Source: Nemertoderma westbladi
Lineage: Eukaryota > Xenacoelomorpha > Nemertodermatida > Nemertodermatidae
Assembly (NCBI GenBank): GCA_032718475.1
Contig: JAUCBJ010007188.1
Location: 1-35,335 of the forward strand
Length of the DNA: 35,335 bases
Direction: 5' to 3'
The translations under genes and the position numbers were made by a program. Below are positions 1 through 9,672 of this stretch, in pieces; within the stretch, counting starts at the first letter, position 1; each line of letters starts with the position of its first letter. Under the pieces are notes generated by a model. It was not told the DNA's origin. It made no database searches and saw nothing but the letters and a program-made list of their open reading frames with translations.

Positions 1-735
1 TCCGACCGACGAGACCGAATCCTCGGAATTAACCTCGGATTCGCCCTCCCCAGGTCTCTTCCAACCCACTATCTTAACTTCCCTGGCATCGACTAAGTAT
101 GGCCCTATGTACACTACACCAGGCCCCATACCCCTACGTTCCCATAGCCCAAGCAGTTCGAAGGCAACCCCTCTCGCTCTCTCCCTGGCTAGTTCTCCCT
201 GCCCAGAACGCACTAGGTGATCAAAGTATCTGTTCGACTCACCTAGTCGTCTCCTCAGTCTCACCTCGTCTATCTTCGCCCCGCCTTCGGCCTCTCTCAG
301 TTGCTCCCGGGTCGCGAGGTAGGCCCGTCGAAGTCGATCAGAAACCCCGACGTCCTCGTCGCCGACCTCTCCTCCATCTCTCCGGGTCCAACGTCGTACC
401 GACGGCCCCACCGTCGCCGTTCCGGTGGACCGTTCGTCGTCCTCGGCCTGTGGCTGGCCGGTGACATCGGTATGTCGACCCTCGCTCCGCGTCGACTCGT
501 CTTTCTCTTCTCCTTCCTTCTCGTCTACTACCCTCGACTCGCTCTCCGGTTGTAGACGACCCCCCACATCTCGGTTCGCCGGGTTGCTCGTTGTCGACGT
601 GGCGTCAACCTGCGTCGACGTGGTCGGCGTAGCATCGATCGGCGTCGTGGGTTCGTATCGTCTCGCCGTGGCCTCGCGGATCGTTAGATCGTCGTCCGGG
701 GTCCGCGGCGGTGTCGTTCCTCTCTCTCGACTCAT
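1..735 (-). CDS. Gag-like charged coiled-coil protein, N-terminal part (left copy, partial)
   Basis: An open frame of 245 codons starts at ATG 735 (protein start MSRERGTTPP) and runs off the left edge. I chose this start because the ATG is in frame with the whole downstream charged region and no minus-strand stop occurs in this phase from 735 to 1. The protein starts with a Thr/Pro/Asp-rich acidic stretch, followed by Glu/Arg-rich sequence and a short conserved-looking block around VVYIGPYLVDAREVKIVGW. The same gene in the right copy has a 1-bp insertion just after the ATG, so this copy shows the intact start. No catalytic motif is visible. The amino-acid style resembles the N-terminal half of a retroelement Gag, but I do not recognise a family. 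The function is inferred and uncertain. Confidence 0.6.
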   Translation of the reverse strand, partial: MSRERGTTPPRTPDDDLTIREATARRYEPTTPIDATPTTSTQVDATSTTSNPANRDVGGRLQPESESRVVDEKEGEEKDESTRSEGRHTDVTGQPQAEDDERSTGTATVGPSVRRWTRRDGGEVGDEDVGVSDRLRRAYLATREQLREAEGGAKIDEVRLRRRLGESNRYFDHLVRSGQGELARERARGVAFELLGLWERRGMGPGVVYIGPYLVDAREVKIVGWKRPGEGESEVNSEDSVSSVG

Positions 736-814
736 CGTCGTCTTTGGTGGCTGGCAGCCACGTTGATAACAATCTATCACTGTCAGGGCAGCTGGGCGGA
801 TCTGATTCTGTCAC

Positions 815-838
815 TGTGACGGGATCTACGGATCCCGG
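815..838. promoter_or_regulatory. LTR-terminus-like palindrome (TGTGACGGGATC...GGATCCCG)
   Basis: The plus strand reads TGTGACGGGATC, then three bases, then GGATCCCGG. On the minus strand, the direction of the gag-like gene, it ends CCCGTCACA. That is how an LTR 3' end would look, 80 bases upstream of the ATG at 735. The same ending occurs at 8290-8317. It is repeated in the right copy at about 5190-5213. I could not find the matching LTR start, so this is a suggestion only. Confidence 0.35.
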
Positions 839-1141
839 TTTATCCGTTGGGTTTTCTATCCACGCGTCCCCGCCGTGTGTGAAAGGTAAAAGAGTTCTGA
901 TGTTGGGTAATATGTATAAAGGTATAATAGTCTGATAGTTGATATAGTATAGTATGACACAACAGGTAATATATAATGGCGGTAGCGGACGGTGACAGAA
1001 GTCCCCGTTCTACCCTACTGATCTGACTGAGTAAACTGAATGAATGATTACAGGTTACTGGTTATATTGCACGGTGGCCTTATTGCTACTCAATCGATGC
1101 CTTGCCCCCCTCTGATTGGTTGTTACCCTTGTTGGCGCCCC

Positions 1142-1276
1142 GTGGAGTGCTCCCGTTCACTCCACCTGTTCTCTCTGGGTTAGGGGTTTGGCCCCTGACC
1201 CTCTATTGTGTGCTTCCTTCCCACTCTTATTGGGATGGCACGAGTTGGTTAATTGCCCAATCTCGTGGCTCCCAAT
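1142..1276. other. Cluster of three hairpins (left copy)
   Basis: Three successive inverted repeats are visible. GTGGAGTG at 1142-1149 pairs with CACTCCAC at 1158-1165. GGGTTAGGGG at 1177-1186 pairs with CCCCTGACCC at 1192-1201, with one G-T pair. At 1229-1276 there is a long imperfect stem whose paired blocks are ATTGGGA, CACGAG and TTGG, and CCAA, CTCGTG and TCCCAAT. The cluster lies between the minus-strand gag-like gene and the minisatellite. It could be a structured leader of that gene's transcript. Confidence 0.6.
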
Positions 1277-1332
1277 ATTCCTTATCGGCTTATAACTTTA
1301 TGGGGTGTTAGCGGGATTGAATAAGCTAACAT

Positions 1333-2601
1333 AAGCAGAAATCAGGAAAGAAGAATCATATGCAGAAATCAGGAAAGAAGAATCATAAGCAGAAATCAGG
1401 AAAGAAGAATCATAAGCAGAAATCAGGAAAGAAGAAGCATAAGCAAAAATCAGGAAAGAAGAATCATAAGCAGAAATCAGGAAAGAAGAAGCATAAGCAA
1501 AAATCAGGAAAGAAGAATCATAAGCAGAAATCAAGAAAGAAGAATCATAAGCAGAAATCAGGAAAGAAGAAGCATAAGCAGAAATCAGGAAAGAAGAATC
1601 ATAAGCAGAAATCAGGAAAGAAGAATCATAAGCAGAAATCAGGAAAGAAGAATCATAAGCAGAAATCAGGAAAGAAGAATCATAAGCAGATATCAGGAAA
1701 GTAGAATCATAAGCAGAAATCAGGAAAGAAGAAGCATAAGCAGAAATCAGGAAAGAAGAAGCATAAGCAGAAATCAGGAAAGAAGAATCATAAGCAGAAA
1801 TCAGGAAAGAAGAAGCATAAGCAGAAATCAGGAAAGAAGAATCATAAGCAGAAATCAGGAAAGAAGAAGCATAAGCAAAAATCAGGAAAGAAGAATCATA
1901 AGCAGAAATCAGGAAAGAAGACGCATAAGCAGAAATCAGGAAAGAAGAATCATAAGCAGAAATCAGGAAAGAAGAATCATAAGCAGAAATCAGGAAAGAA
2001 GAAGCATAAGCCGAAATCAGGAAAGAATAATCATAAGCAGAAATCAGGAAAGAAGAAGCATAAGCAGAAATCAGGAAAGAAGAATCATAAGCAGAAATCA
2101 GGAAAGAAGAAGCATAAGCAAAAATCAGGAAAGAAGAATCATAAGCAGAAATCAGGAAAGAAGACGCATAAGCAGAAATCAGGAAAGAAGAATCATAAGC
2201 AGAAATCAGGAAAGAAGAATCATAAGCAGAAATCAGGAAAGAAGAAGCATAAGCAGAAATCAGGAAAGAAGAATCATAAGCAGAAATCAGGAAAGAAGAA
2301 TCATAAGCAGAAATCAGGAAAGAAGAAGCATAAGCAGATATCAGGAAAGTAGAATCATAAGCAGAAATCAGGACAGAAGAATCATAAGCAGAAATCAAGA
2401 AAGAAGAATCATAAGCAGAAATCAGGAAAGAAGAAGCATAAGCAGAAATCAGGAAAGAAGAATCATAAGCAGAAATCAGGAAAGAAGAATCATAAGCAGA
2501 AATCAGGAAAGAAGAATCATAAGTAGAAATCAGGAAAGAAGAAGCATAAGCAAAAATCAGGAAAGAAGAATCATAAGCAGAAATCAGGAAAGAAGAAGCA
2601 T
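1333..2601. repeat. 27-bp minisatellite, 47 units (left copy)
   Basis: Exactly 47 copies of a 27-base unit of the form AAGCAGAAATCAGGAAAGAAGAATCAT. The main variants are GAAGCAT or GACGCAT at the unit end. The plus strand is about three-quarters purine. Because 27 is a multiple of three, long frames are open by construction: KQKSGKKNH repeats on the plus strand and ISAYDSSFL repeats on the minus strand. Neither has another sign of being a protein, so I do not call them genes. Confidence 0.97.
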
Positions 2602-2981
2602 AATTATTGAAATGCAGCAGATGTAATATCGAAATATTGAGATATTGAGATATATTAAGATATATTGAGAGTTGACTAAGAAATATTGAGTGATGAATGC
2701 AACACTACATCAAATTTTCATAAAATACATACAATATCATATAGCATTGAAATGCAGCAGATGGGCTAAGAAGTATTATGGTAATTCTCCGGGGCGATGG
2801 CAATCTCCCGAAGTTCGACCCCACTGGCTCCCTGACTCCATCTCTACTATCGACAGTCCGTCATCCGTCCTCGCACTCCTATCGTTTGTGGCGACACCTT
2901 TTCTACTATCTCATCTTCTTCTCTTTTCAGTGCAGTATTCCCGCTCGTGAGATCTCTCGTCGACCTCCCGGTTAAACTCCA
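2602..2981. other. AT-rich spacer and duplication junction
   Basis: Bases 2602-2784 are AT-rich with GATATTGA-type short repeats, and the phrase ATTGAAATGCAGCAGATG occurs twice (about 2607 and 2748). The shared duplication ends at 2784. Bases 2785-2981 are unique to this copy. On the minus strand they read as charged, coil-like peptide in a frame different from the upstream gag-like gene, which suggests the gene once continued. No clear gene can be called. Confidence 0.5.
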
Positions 2982-5110
2982 CTATTCTTCTTCTCTCTTC
3001 TGATCGGGCTCGACGCTTCGTCTGCCCTCTCGCGACGTCAACCTGCCTCTCTCTACTCGATCGCACGCCGCTGGGGATACTCGCAATCCCCCTATTACTC
3101 TCCGTCGCCGGGTGTTGCGGTTTACCTGATTCGGCCCGCGCATTATCCGCTGACGGCTGTGGGACACTCTCTGCCCCCCCTCCTCTCTACTAATCTCTCG
3201 CGGTGGGGTGCCCGTAGCCCCCCCCCACCCGCCACTTCTAACTTCACTACCTCTTACTACACTCCTACACCCCTCTTGTGGGGCATTCTCTGCCCCCCCT
3301 CTCTCGCCACTAATCTTATGTGGTGGGGCGCCCATAGCCCCCCCCCCCCCCCACCCGCCACATCTAACTTCAATATATCTTACTTCGTCTCTACACCCCT
3401 CTCTAGTCGACGCACTGTCTCTACTGCGGCCGGGTCTATTCACCCCCGCCTCTCTCTCTACTACTGCGTGGCCTACCAGGCCCACCTCGGGTTGGCTCAA
3501 CCGCGCCACTTCCTGCCTACTAACTACGTGGCCTACCAGGCCGCCGTCTGCCGGGCTATACACGTCTGACGCGTTCACATTAATAGCACCATTCCCAATA
3601 TTATTTGTTAAATCAATTAAATTATTAGAATTTGAAACGGGATTATTATTTAAATTATTTAAGTTAGAATTATTATTATTTTCAAAATTTAAATTATTAT
3701 TCGTATTATTTGAATTATTCTGAATATTTGAACTAATGTTATTATTTGAATTTAAATTTAAATTACTGGGTAAAATATTTCCTGTAATAAAGGGATTAGG
3801 GTTATTTACTACGGTACTATTAACATTAATTACTTCTAACGTACTACTACTACCCCCCCCCGCCCGTACGGCTACACCAGTTCTGGTTCTCTCGCCCGGT
3901 GTCTGTAAGTGGGGGCTCGTTCTCTGATATCTCCAACCGCGCCAGTTCTAGTCGGCGCCGTTTAAGTTTGGCCCGATATTGCGCAAGCAGCGCCAGTCGG
4001 ACAAGCAAAAGATCTCGCTCACGCTCTTGCTTTAACTCTCTCTCTCTGCACACTCGGAACTCTCTCGCAAGCATCCCATACCGCCTCGCCGGCTCGCTCT
4101 CTATTCTCCCCATCATTATCCCGATATGCTCCCGATCTCTATGCTCCTCAGCCCTCTCTCTATCCTCCCTTACCAACTCTAATAATGCGGTTTGCTCTCT
4201 CAATTGCCCCTCTAACTGTTTCCGCTCTGCCGCTGCCTTTTCTAATTTATACGCCACGCGTTCACTCTCTCGCACCCTTCTTTCTTTTGCGGAGGATGTA
4301 GCAGACTTATCGGTTGCGACGGACTCCCGTCGCCCCTCCGTCCTACTAACTTTCCCCCGCTTCCCGGAACTTCCTCCGACCGACGAGACCGAATCCTCGG
4401 AATTAACCTCGGATTCGCCCTCCCCAGGTCTCTTCCAACCCACTATCTTAACTTCCCTGGCATCGACTAAGTATGGCCCTATGTACACTACACCAGGCCC
4501 CATACCCCTACGTTCCCATAGCCCAAGCAGTTCGAAGGCAACCCCTCTCGCTCTCTCCCTGGCTAGTTCTCCCTGCCCAGAACGCACTAGGTGATCAAAG
4601 TATCTGTTCGACTCACCTAGTCGTCTCCTCAGTCTCACCTCGTCTATCTTCGCCCCTCCTTCGGCCTCTCTCAGTTGCTCCCGGGTCGCGAGGTAGGCCC
4701 GTCGAAGTCGATCAGAAACCCCGACGTCCTCGTCGCCGACCTCTCCTCCATCTCTCCGGGTCCAACGTCGTACCGACGGCCCCACCGTCGCCGTTCCGGT
4801 GGACCGTTCGTCGTCCTCGGCCTGTGGCTGGCCGGTGACATCGGTATGTCGACCCTCGCTCCGCGTCGACTCGTCTTTCTCTTCTCCTTCCTTCTCGTCT
4901 ACTTCCCTCGACTCGCTCTCCGGTTGTAGACGACCCCCCACATCTCGGTTCGCCGGGTTGCTCGTTGTCGACGTGGCGTCAACCTGCGTCGACGTGGTCG
5001 GCGTAGCATCGATCGGCGTCGTGGGTTCGTATCGTCTCGCCGTGGCCTCGCGGATCGTTAGATCGTCGTCCGGGGTCCGCGGCGGTGTCGTTTCCTCTCT
5101 CTCGACTCAT
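2982..5110 (-). pseudogene. Gag-like coiled-coil / Asn-rich / Gly-Trp-rich protein gene (right copy, frame-broken)
   Basis: This is the full minus-strand gene of the right copy. The ATG at 5110 aligns with the intact start at 735, but a 1-bp insertion near 5091 separates it from the main frame, which is open from 5106 to 3850. This frame encodes acidic Thr/Pro-rich sequence and then a long Glu/Arg-rich coiled coil, best developed around 4300-3950. At 3853-3861 a run of nine G (minus strand) ends the frame with TAG. One G fewer joins it to an open frame that continues to 2982. That second frame encodes about 90 residues dominated by Asn (3600-3840), then two repeats with a GGWGG core and a basic tail. 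The total is about 700 codons. Either break could be a homopolymer sequencing error. There is no zinc knuckle or enzyme motif. A structural Gag-like role is inferred and the family is unknown. Confidence 0.5.
3165..3545. repeat. In-frame 120-bp and 60-bp direct repeats, C-rich
   Basis: A roughly 120-bp unit containing ACTAATCT and a long C run occurs at about 3167-3285 and again at about 3287-3405. GTGGCCTACCAGGCC occurs at 3467 and 3527, 60 bases apart. Both periods are multiples of three, so the encoded minus-strand peptide repeats too. A run of 15 C lies at 3338-3352. Confidence 0.7.
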
Positions 5111-5516
5111 CGTCGTCTTTGGTGGCTGGCAGCCACGTTGATAACAATCTATCACTGTCAGGGCAGCTGGGCGGATCTGATTCTGTCACTGTGACGGGAT
5201 CTACGGATCCCGGTTTATCCGTTGGGTTTTCTATCCACGCGTCCCCGCCGTGTGTGAAAGGTAAAAGAGTTCTGATGTTGGGTAATATGTATAAAGGTAT
5301 AATAGTCTGATAGTTGATATAGTATAGTATGACACAACAGGTAATATATAATGGCGGTAGCGGACGGTGACAGAAGTCCCCGTTCCACCCTACTGATCTG
5401 ACTGAGTAAACTGAATGAATGATTACAGGTTACTGGTTATATTGCACGGTGGCCTTATTGCTACTCAATCGATGCCTTGCCCCCCTCTGATTGGTTGTTA
5501 CCCTTGTTGGCGCCCC

Positions 5517-5651
5517 GTGGAGTGCTCCCGTTCACTCCACCTGTTCTCTCTGGGTTAGGGGTTTGGCCCCTGACCCTCTATTGTGTGCTTCCTTCCCACT
5601 CTTATTGGGATGGCACGAGTTGGTTAATTGCCCAATCTCGTGGCTCCCAAT
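5517..5651. other. Cluster of three hairpins (right copy)
   Basis: Same three inverted repeats as at 1142-1276, at an offset of 4375, with no change visible in the stems. Confidence 0.6.
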
Positions 5652-5707
5652 ATTCCTTATCGGCTTATAACTTTATGGGGTGTTAGCGGGATTGAATAAG
5701 CTAACAT

Positions 5708-6922
5708 AAGCAGAAATCAGGAAAGAAGAATCATATGCAGAAATCAGGAAAGAAGAATCATAAGCAGAAATCAGGAAAGAAGAATCATAAGCAGAAATCA
5801 GGAAAGAAGAAGCATAAGCAAAAATCAGGAAAGAAGAATCATAAGCAGAAATCAGGAAAGAAGAAGCATAAGCAAAAATCAGGAAAGAAGAATCATAAGC
5901 AGAAATCAAGAAAGAAGAATCATAAGCAGAAATCAGGAAAGAAGAAGCATAAGCAGAAATCAGGAAAGAAGAATCATAAGCAGAAATCAGGAAAGAAGAA
6001 TCATAAGCAGAAATCAGGAAAGAAGAATCATAAGCAGAAATCAGGAAAGAAGAATCATAAGCAGATATCAGGAAAGTAGAATCATAAGCAGAAATCAGGA
6101 AAGAAGAAGCATAAGCAGAAATCAGGAAAGAAGAAGCATAAGCAGAAATCAGGAAAGAAGAATCATAAGCAGAAATCAGGAAAGAAGAAGCATAAGCAGA
6201 AATCAGGAAAGAAGAATCATAAGCAGAAATCAGGAAAGAAGAAGCATAAGCAAAAATCAGGAAAGAAGAATCATAAGCAGAAATCAGGAAAGAAGACGCA
6301 TAAGCAGAAATCAGGAAAGAAGAATCATAAGCAGAAATCAGGAAAGAAGAATCATAAGCAGAAATCAGGAAAGAAGAAGCATAAGCAGAAATCAGGAAAG
6401 AAGAATCATAAGCAGAAATCAGGAAAGAAGAAGCATAAGCAGAAATCAGGAAAGAAGAATCATAAGCAGAAATCAGGAAAGAAGAAGCATAAGCAAAAAT
6501 CAGGAAAGAAGAATCATAAGCAGAAATCAGGAAAGAAGACGCATAAGCAGAAATCAGGAAAGAAGAATCATAAGCAGAAATCAGGAAAGAAGAATCATAA
6601 GCAGAAATCAGGAAAGAAGAAGCATAAGCAGAAATCAGGAAAGAAGAATCATAAGCAGAAATCAGGAAAGAAGAATCATAAGCAGAAATCAGGAAAGAAG
6701 AAGCATAAGCAGATATCAGGAAAGTAGAATCATAAGCAGAAATCAGGACAGAAGAATCATAAGCAGAAATCAAGAAAGAAGAATCATAAGCAGAAATCAG
6801 GAAAGAAGAAGCATAAGCAGAAATCAGGAAAGAAGAATCATAAGCAGAAATCAGGAAAGAAGAATCATAAGCAGAAATCAGGAAAGAAGAATCATAAGTA
6901 GAAATCAGGAAAGAAGAAGCAT
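5708..6922. repeat. 27-bp minisatellite, 45 units (right copy)
   Basis: Exactly 45 copies of the 27-base unit. The order of variant units matches the left array, including the CATATGCAG and ATATCAGGAAAGTAG variants. The array was therefore duplicated as a block and has only lost two units near its right end since. One left-copy variant (AAGCCGAAATC with GAATAATCAT, near 2011) is not present here. Confidence 0.97.
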
Positions 6923-7194
6923 AATTATTGAAATGCAGCAGATGTAATATCGAAATATTGAGATATTGAGATATATTAAGATATATATTGAGAGTTGACT
7001 AAGAAATATTGAGTGATGAATGCAACACTACATCAAATTTTCATAAAATACATACAATATCATATAGCATTGAAATGCAGCAGATGGGCTAAGAAGTATT
7101 ATGGTAAGTATGATGAATCCAACTACATAACATTTTCACAAAATAAATATACAAATAGATTGCATAAACTAACAAAAGAAAAAAATATAAAAAA

Positions 7195-9207
7195 AGAGAA
7201 TTCCATTAACAATCCGTGAATCATGGCTTCCAAGTAAACAGCACATGGCTGGCTTTCTACAAAATGTTACTTTTGAAAATCCAGTACCACATTTTGTTGA
7301 TGTTAGCCCCAATGGGGAATATGATGCCCTACTGGTTGTTGGGAACACATAAACGATGCAGAACCACTTCCACTGAATGTAGCCCTTAACAAATATGTGC
7401 CCAGTGATTTTCAATTTGCAACCAAACAAAAACTTGTAGGTTTAAAAGATGGCTGGTTAGCAACTAAAATGTTCCTTCATCACTGGGAGGTAGCACCATT
7501 TATTTTAGTTACAACTGAGTTAGGTATATGTTTACTTACTTGTAAGAATCATAAGGGTGGCAATTCCTTAAAGTATTTATATCCCCCTACCAATCCTGCT
7601 ATTGATTGCTTTCCGACTCAATGTTCTGACAGACTGGGTCAAGCTGTTTTTGTACCTAGGACCTTCTATAATGCTAGGCTAGGTAAAGCAACACATACAT
7701 TCCGGATGGTTAAAATTTGAAGGAAGTAGTTTTTTGATGTCCACTGTACGCAAGTGGGATATACATTCTGACAGATTGGCTAAGGTTGAAAATTTAATTA
7801 TGGAAAACAGGCCAGACAGCAGAGCATTGATTCAAAATTTAATAGCTGATGAAACTTTGCCTTTATCAGTTGGAGAATGGTTTTTGAACACTCCATCCAT
7901 GATTGATGTAAGCGGATTCAATTCCCTTACATTACCCACCCGAAAATGGGACCAGTGGCATTTTACCAATATAGTTGGCGATACTAGATTACCAATAATA
8001 ATCTTGCCTCATAACCAACTCGGGGGGCGATACAGGCCCTAAAGCCACAGAGAGAGGTGAGAGGTCAAACCACCTCACAGGGAGAACACAGCTAGTCGAG
8101 GTTAGCGGTAGGGGGTAACACTTACATGGAGTGCCGCAATTTCAATCATATACTGTTATAAATTCTGTGCTATTATCATTGGAACATTAACATCGAGAAA
8201 CACAAACTCTGTTATTTTCCTGACGGCCTTCGGCCAAAGATATAAGTTCAGCAGCCCAGCAGAAAGTGACACGTATAACCTAACCCGGTCGGGATCCTTG
8301 AACTCGATCCCGTCACAATTGATAAAGTGAGTAAGGAATATTGTATGGGTACATCAAGTTCAGTAACACTGAGGGATGCTGTAGATTTGAGACAAAGTAT
8401 TTTTAAAAACCCAGAGGCCAGGGAGTTTTCAGATAATGATGATGATGGTAGTGAACGCCCACCTCCCCCAGCTGCTGGTCGGCGTCGGTGTGGGAAACCA
8501 CTGTGGCCTAACGTTATTGTTTTTTGTCATCCTGGCTTTCATAGTCATGGTGATACACCCAACTATGTTACTATTCATGCTGGGCGTAAAGATGAAAATA
8601 AAAATATATTATATTGATACAGAATTTGGATTGTTATGGCTGGCTACCATTATGATATGTAACATAGGTATTTTGTGGCAACCTGTTTTTGATGAATTGA
8701 ATGTAGATTGGCGTGGGTGGCTGCTTCGGTATGCAGCTCATTTTGTTCCGACATTTAACATTCCAAAACGTGTAAAAAATTATACACCATTTAAAGATGA
8801 GAAGACACCATTTGAATTTAAAACAATTCTTAATGGTAGCATTGATGGTGGACATTGTATCAATGATTCACAAAGGGTTGCGTTACTTTTTGACAAATTG
8901 GGACAGGTTGGTATAAAGGAAATACCTAATCGCAGCCCAGAGGCAACATTTTTAGTACAAAGCAATATATTAAGTGTTGAGGAATACTGGAAATCTCTAT
9001 TTCCAGCAGGAAATTAAGCTGTTTTTATATTATGGAACAGTCAACGTGGTATATCAACTTCTATAAAATGTTTCTAAAAAATAAAAAATTCTTTAGGAAT
9101 AACAAAACGTGCAAGCGAAATAGCTCTAGGCACAAGTTGGAATGTTAAAGTCTTGTTTAGTCATGGTACAGATATGGTAGAGAGAACTACATACAAGACC
9201 ACATGGA
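7195..9207 (+). pseudogene. Unrecognised gene, decayed (several frameshifts and an insertion)
   Basis: Protein-like frames follow each other on the plus strand with abrupt phase changes. They are about 7195-7350 (around IPLTIRESWLPSKQHMAGFL), 7360-7690 (through WLATKMFLHHWEVAPFILV), 7698-8020 (through GWLKFEGSSFLMSTVRKWDI), 8318-8610 (through LRDAVDLRQSIFKNPEAREF), 8610-9017 (through ELNVDWRGWLLRYAAHFVPT) and about 9092-9207 (through EIALGTSWNVKVLFSHGTDM). Together they cover roughly 550-600 residues. The shifts lie near 7350, 7690, 8610 and 9020-9090. About 300 bp of unrelated sequence interrupts the frame at 8020-8317. I see no signal peptide, zinc motif, or polymerase or protease motif. 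I do not recognise the family. A structural protein of a virus-like element is one possibility, with no direct support. Confidence 0.5.
8020..8317 (+). mobile_element. Insertion with LTR-like 3' end (possible solo LTR or fragment)
   Basis: The coding frame of the surrounding broken gene stops at about 8020 and resumes at about 8318. The insert ends in GGGATCC...GATCCCGTCACA, an inverted repeat followed by CA, as expected of an LTR end. A related ending lies on the minus strand at 815-838. No matching TG start or target duplication is visible, so the left end may be lost. An alternative is an unusual intron, but there is no GT at the left edge. Confidence 0.4.
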
Positions 9208-9208
9208 G

Positions 9209-9672
9209 GTTCATGGAGTATATGGGTGGGTATGTGGATGGAGGAGCCTAGACCATTGAATAATAAATGTAGTGCAGGGAGATGTCGCGCCTAGTCTGAC
9301 ACCGAGAGGGCACAGAGAAAGACCATATTTACTCATTGGTGATTTCGAGTGCTTAATAAAGTTAATGTCGAATTTCTTATACAACTTATATATATAACAA
9401 TATAATTTAACTAACATAATATAATAATTTTACAACTTTATCTCAACATGCCGAATTATTCTCTCCCCAAACCAGATAATTCAATACTAAACCGCAGTAG
9501 CCTATAGACAGACACTAACTATAGGCCTAATATAGACACTACTAACCGCACACTGTTCATGTTCATGGAGTGTATGGGAGTGTATGGGTATATGGATGGA
9601 GGAGCCTAGACCATTGAATAATTAATTTAGTGCAGGGAGATGTCGCGCATTAGTCTGACTCGGACACCGAGA
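9209..9672. repeat. Direct repeat pair of about 100 bp (9209-9307 and 9561-9672)
   Basis: Both copies start GTTCATGGAGT and share GGATGGAGGAGCCTAGACC, ATTGAATAAT, AGTGCAGGGAGATGTCGCGC and a closing ACACCGAGA. They are diverged and sit 352 bases apart, with AT-rich DNA between. The first copy starts exactly where the broken gene's frame ends. This looks like two fragments of one interspersed repeat. Confidence 0.75.

Larger units (their letters stand above)
1..2784. repeat. Tandem duplication, left copy (runs off window)
   Basis: Bases 1-2784 recur at 4375-7107. The offset is 4374, becoming 4375 after a 1-bp indel near 716/5091, then 4323 after the minisatellite. I see only a few single-base differences (near 281, 530, 1010 and 2011) plus loss of two 27-bp units in the right copy, so the duplication is recent. 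The match ends at the same GGTAA in both copies, after which the flanks are unrelated. The left edge lies outside the window, so more copies may exist. Confidence 0.95.
4375..7107. repeat. Tandem duplication, right copy (3' truncated)
   Basis: Near-identical repeat of 1-2784. It lacks two minisatellite units, has a 2-bp AT insertion just after the array, and a 1-bp insertion near 5091. At its right edge ATGGTAAGTATG continues into unrelated DNA, where the left copy reads ATGGTAATTCTC. The join therefore looks like a recombination or deletion breakpoint, or the end of the duplicated block. Confidence 0.95.

Noticed and set aside
1131-1140. TTGGCGCCC as a primer-binding site (also near 9960)
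   Set aside because: No LTR end directly precedes it, and at 1131 it lies on the strand opposite to the gag-like gene.
1298-2398. 366-codon minus-strand frame of ISAYDSSFL repeats (and its twin at 5673-6773)
   Set aside because: Produced by a 27-bp satellite unit divisible by three. The opposite strand is open too, so openness is not evidence of a gene.
1333-2601. CRISPR array
   Set aside because: Units are contiguous with no unique spacers and the setting is eukaryotic.
7013-7219. Start of the broken gene at the ATG near 7013 (also 2690)
   Set aside because: The peptide derives from AT-rich repeated DNA shared with the left duplication copy. Convincing protein begins only at about 7195.
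8290-8312. tRNA T-arm-like hairpin (SINE B box)
   Set aside because: No A box or second half at the right distance. The LTR-end reading explains the terminal CGTCACA better.
8436-8610. Hydrophobic plus-strand frame suggesting membrane segments
   Set aside because: In this stretch the neighbouring phase looks like genuine protein and the hydrophobic run is its shadow. The phase becomes plausible only after about 8610.
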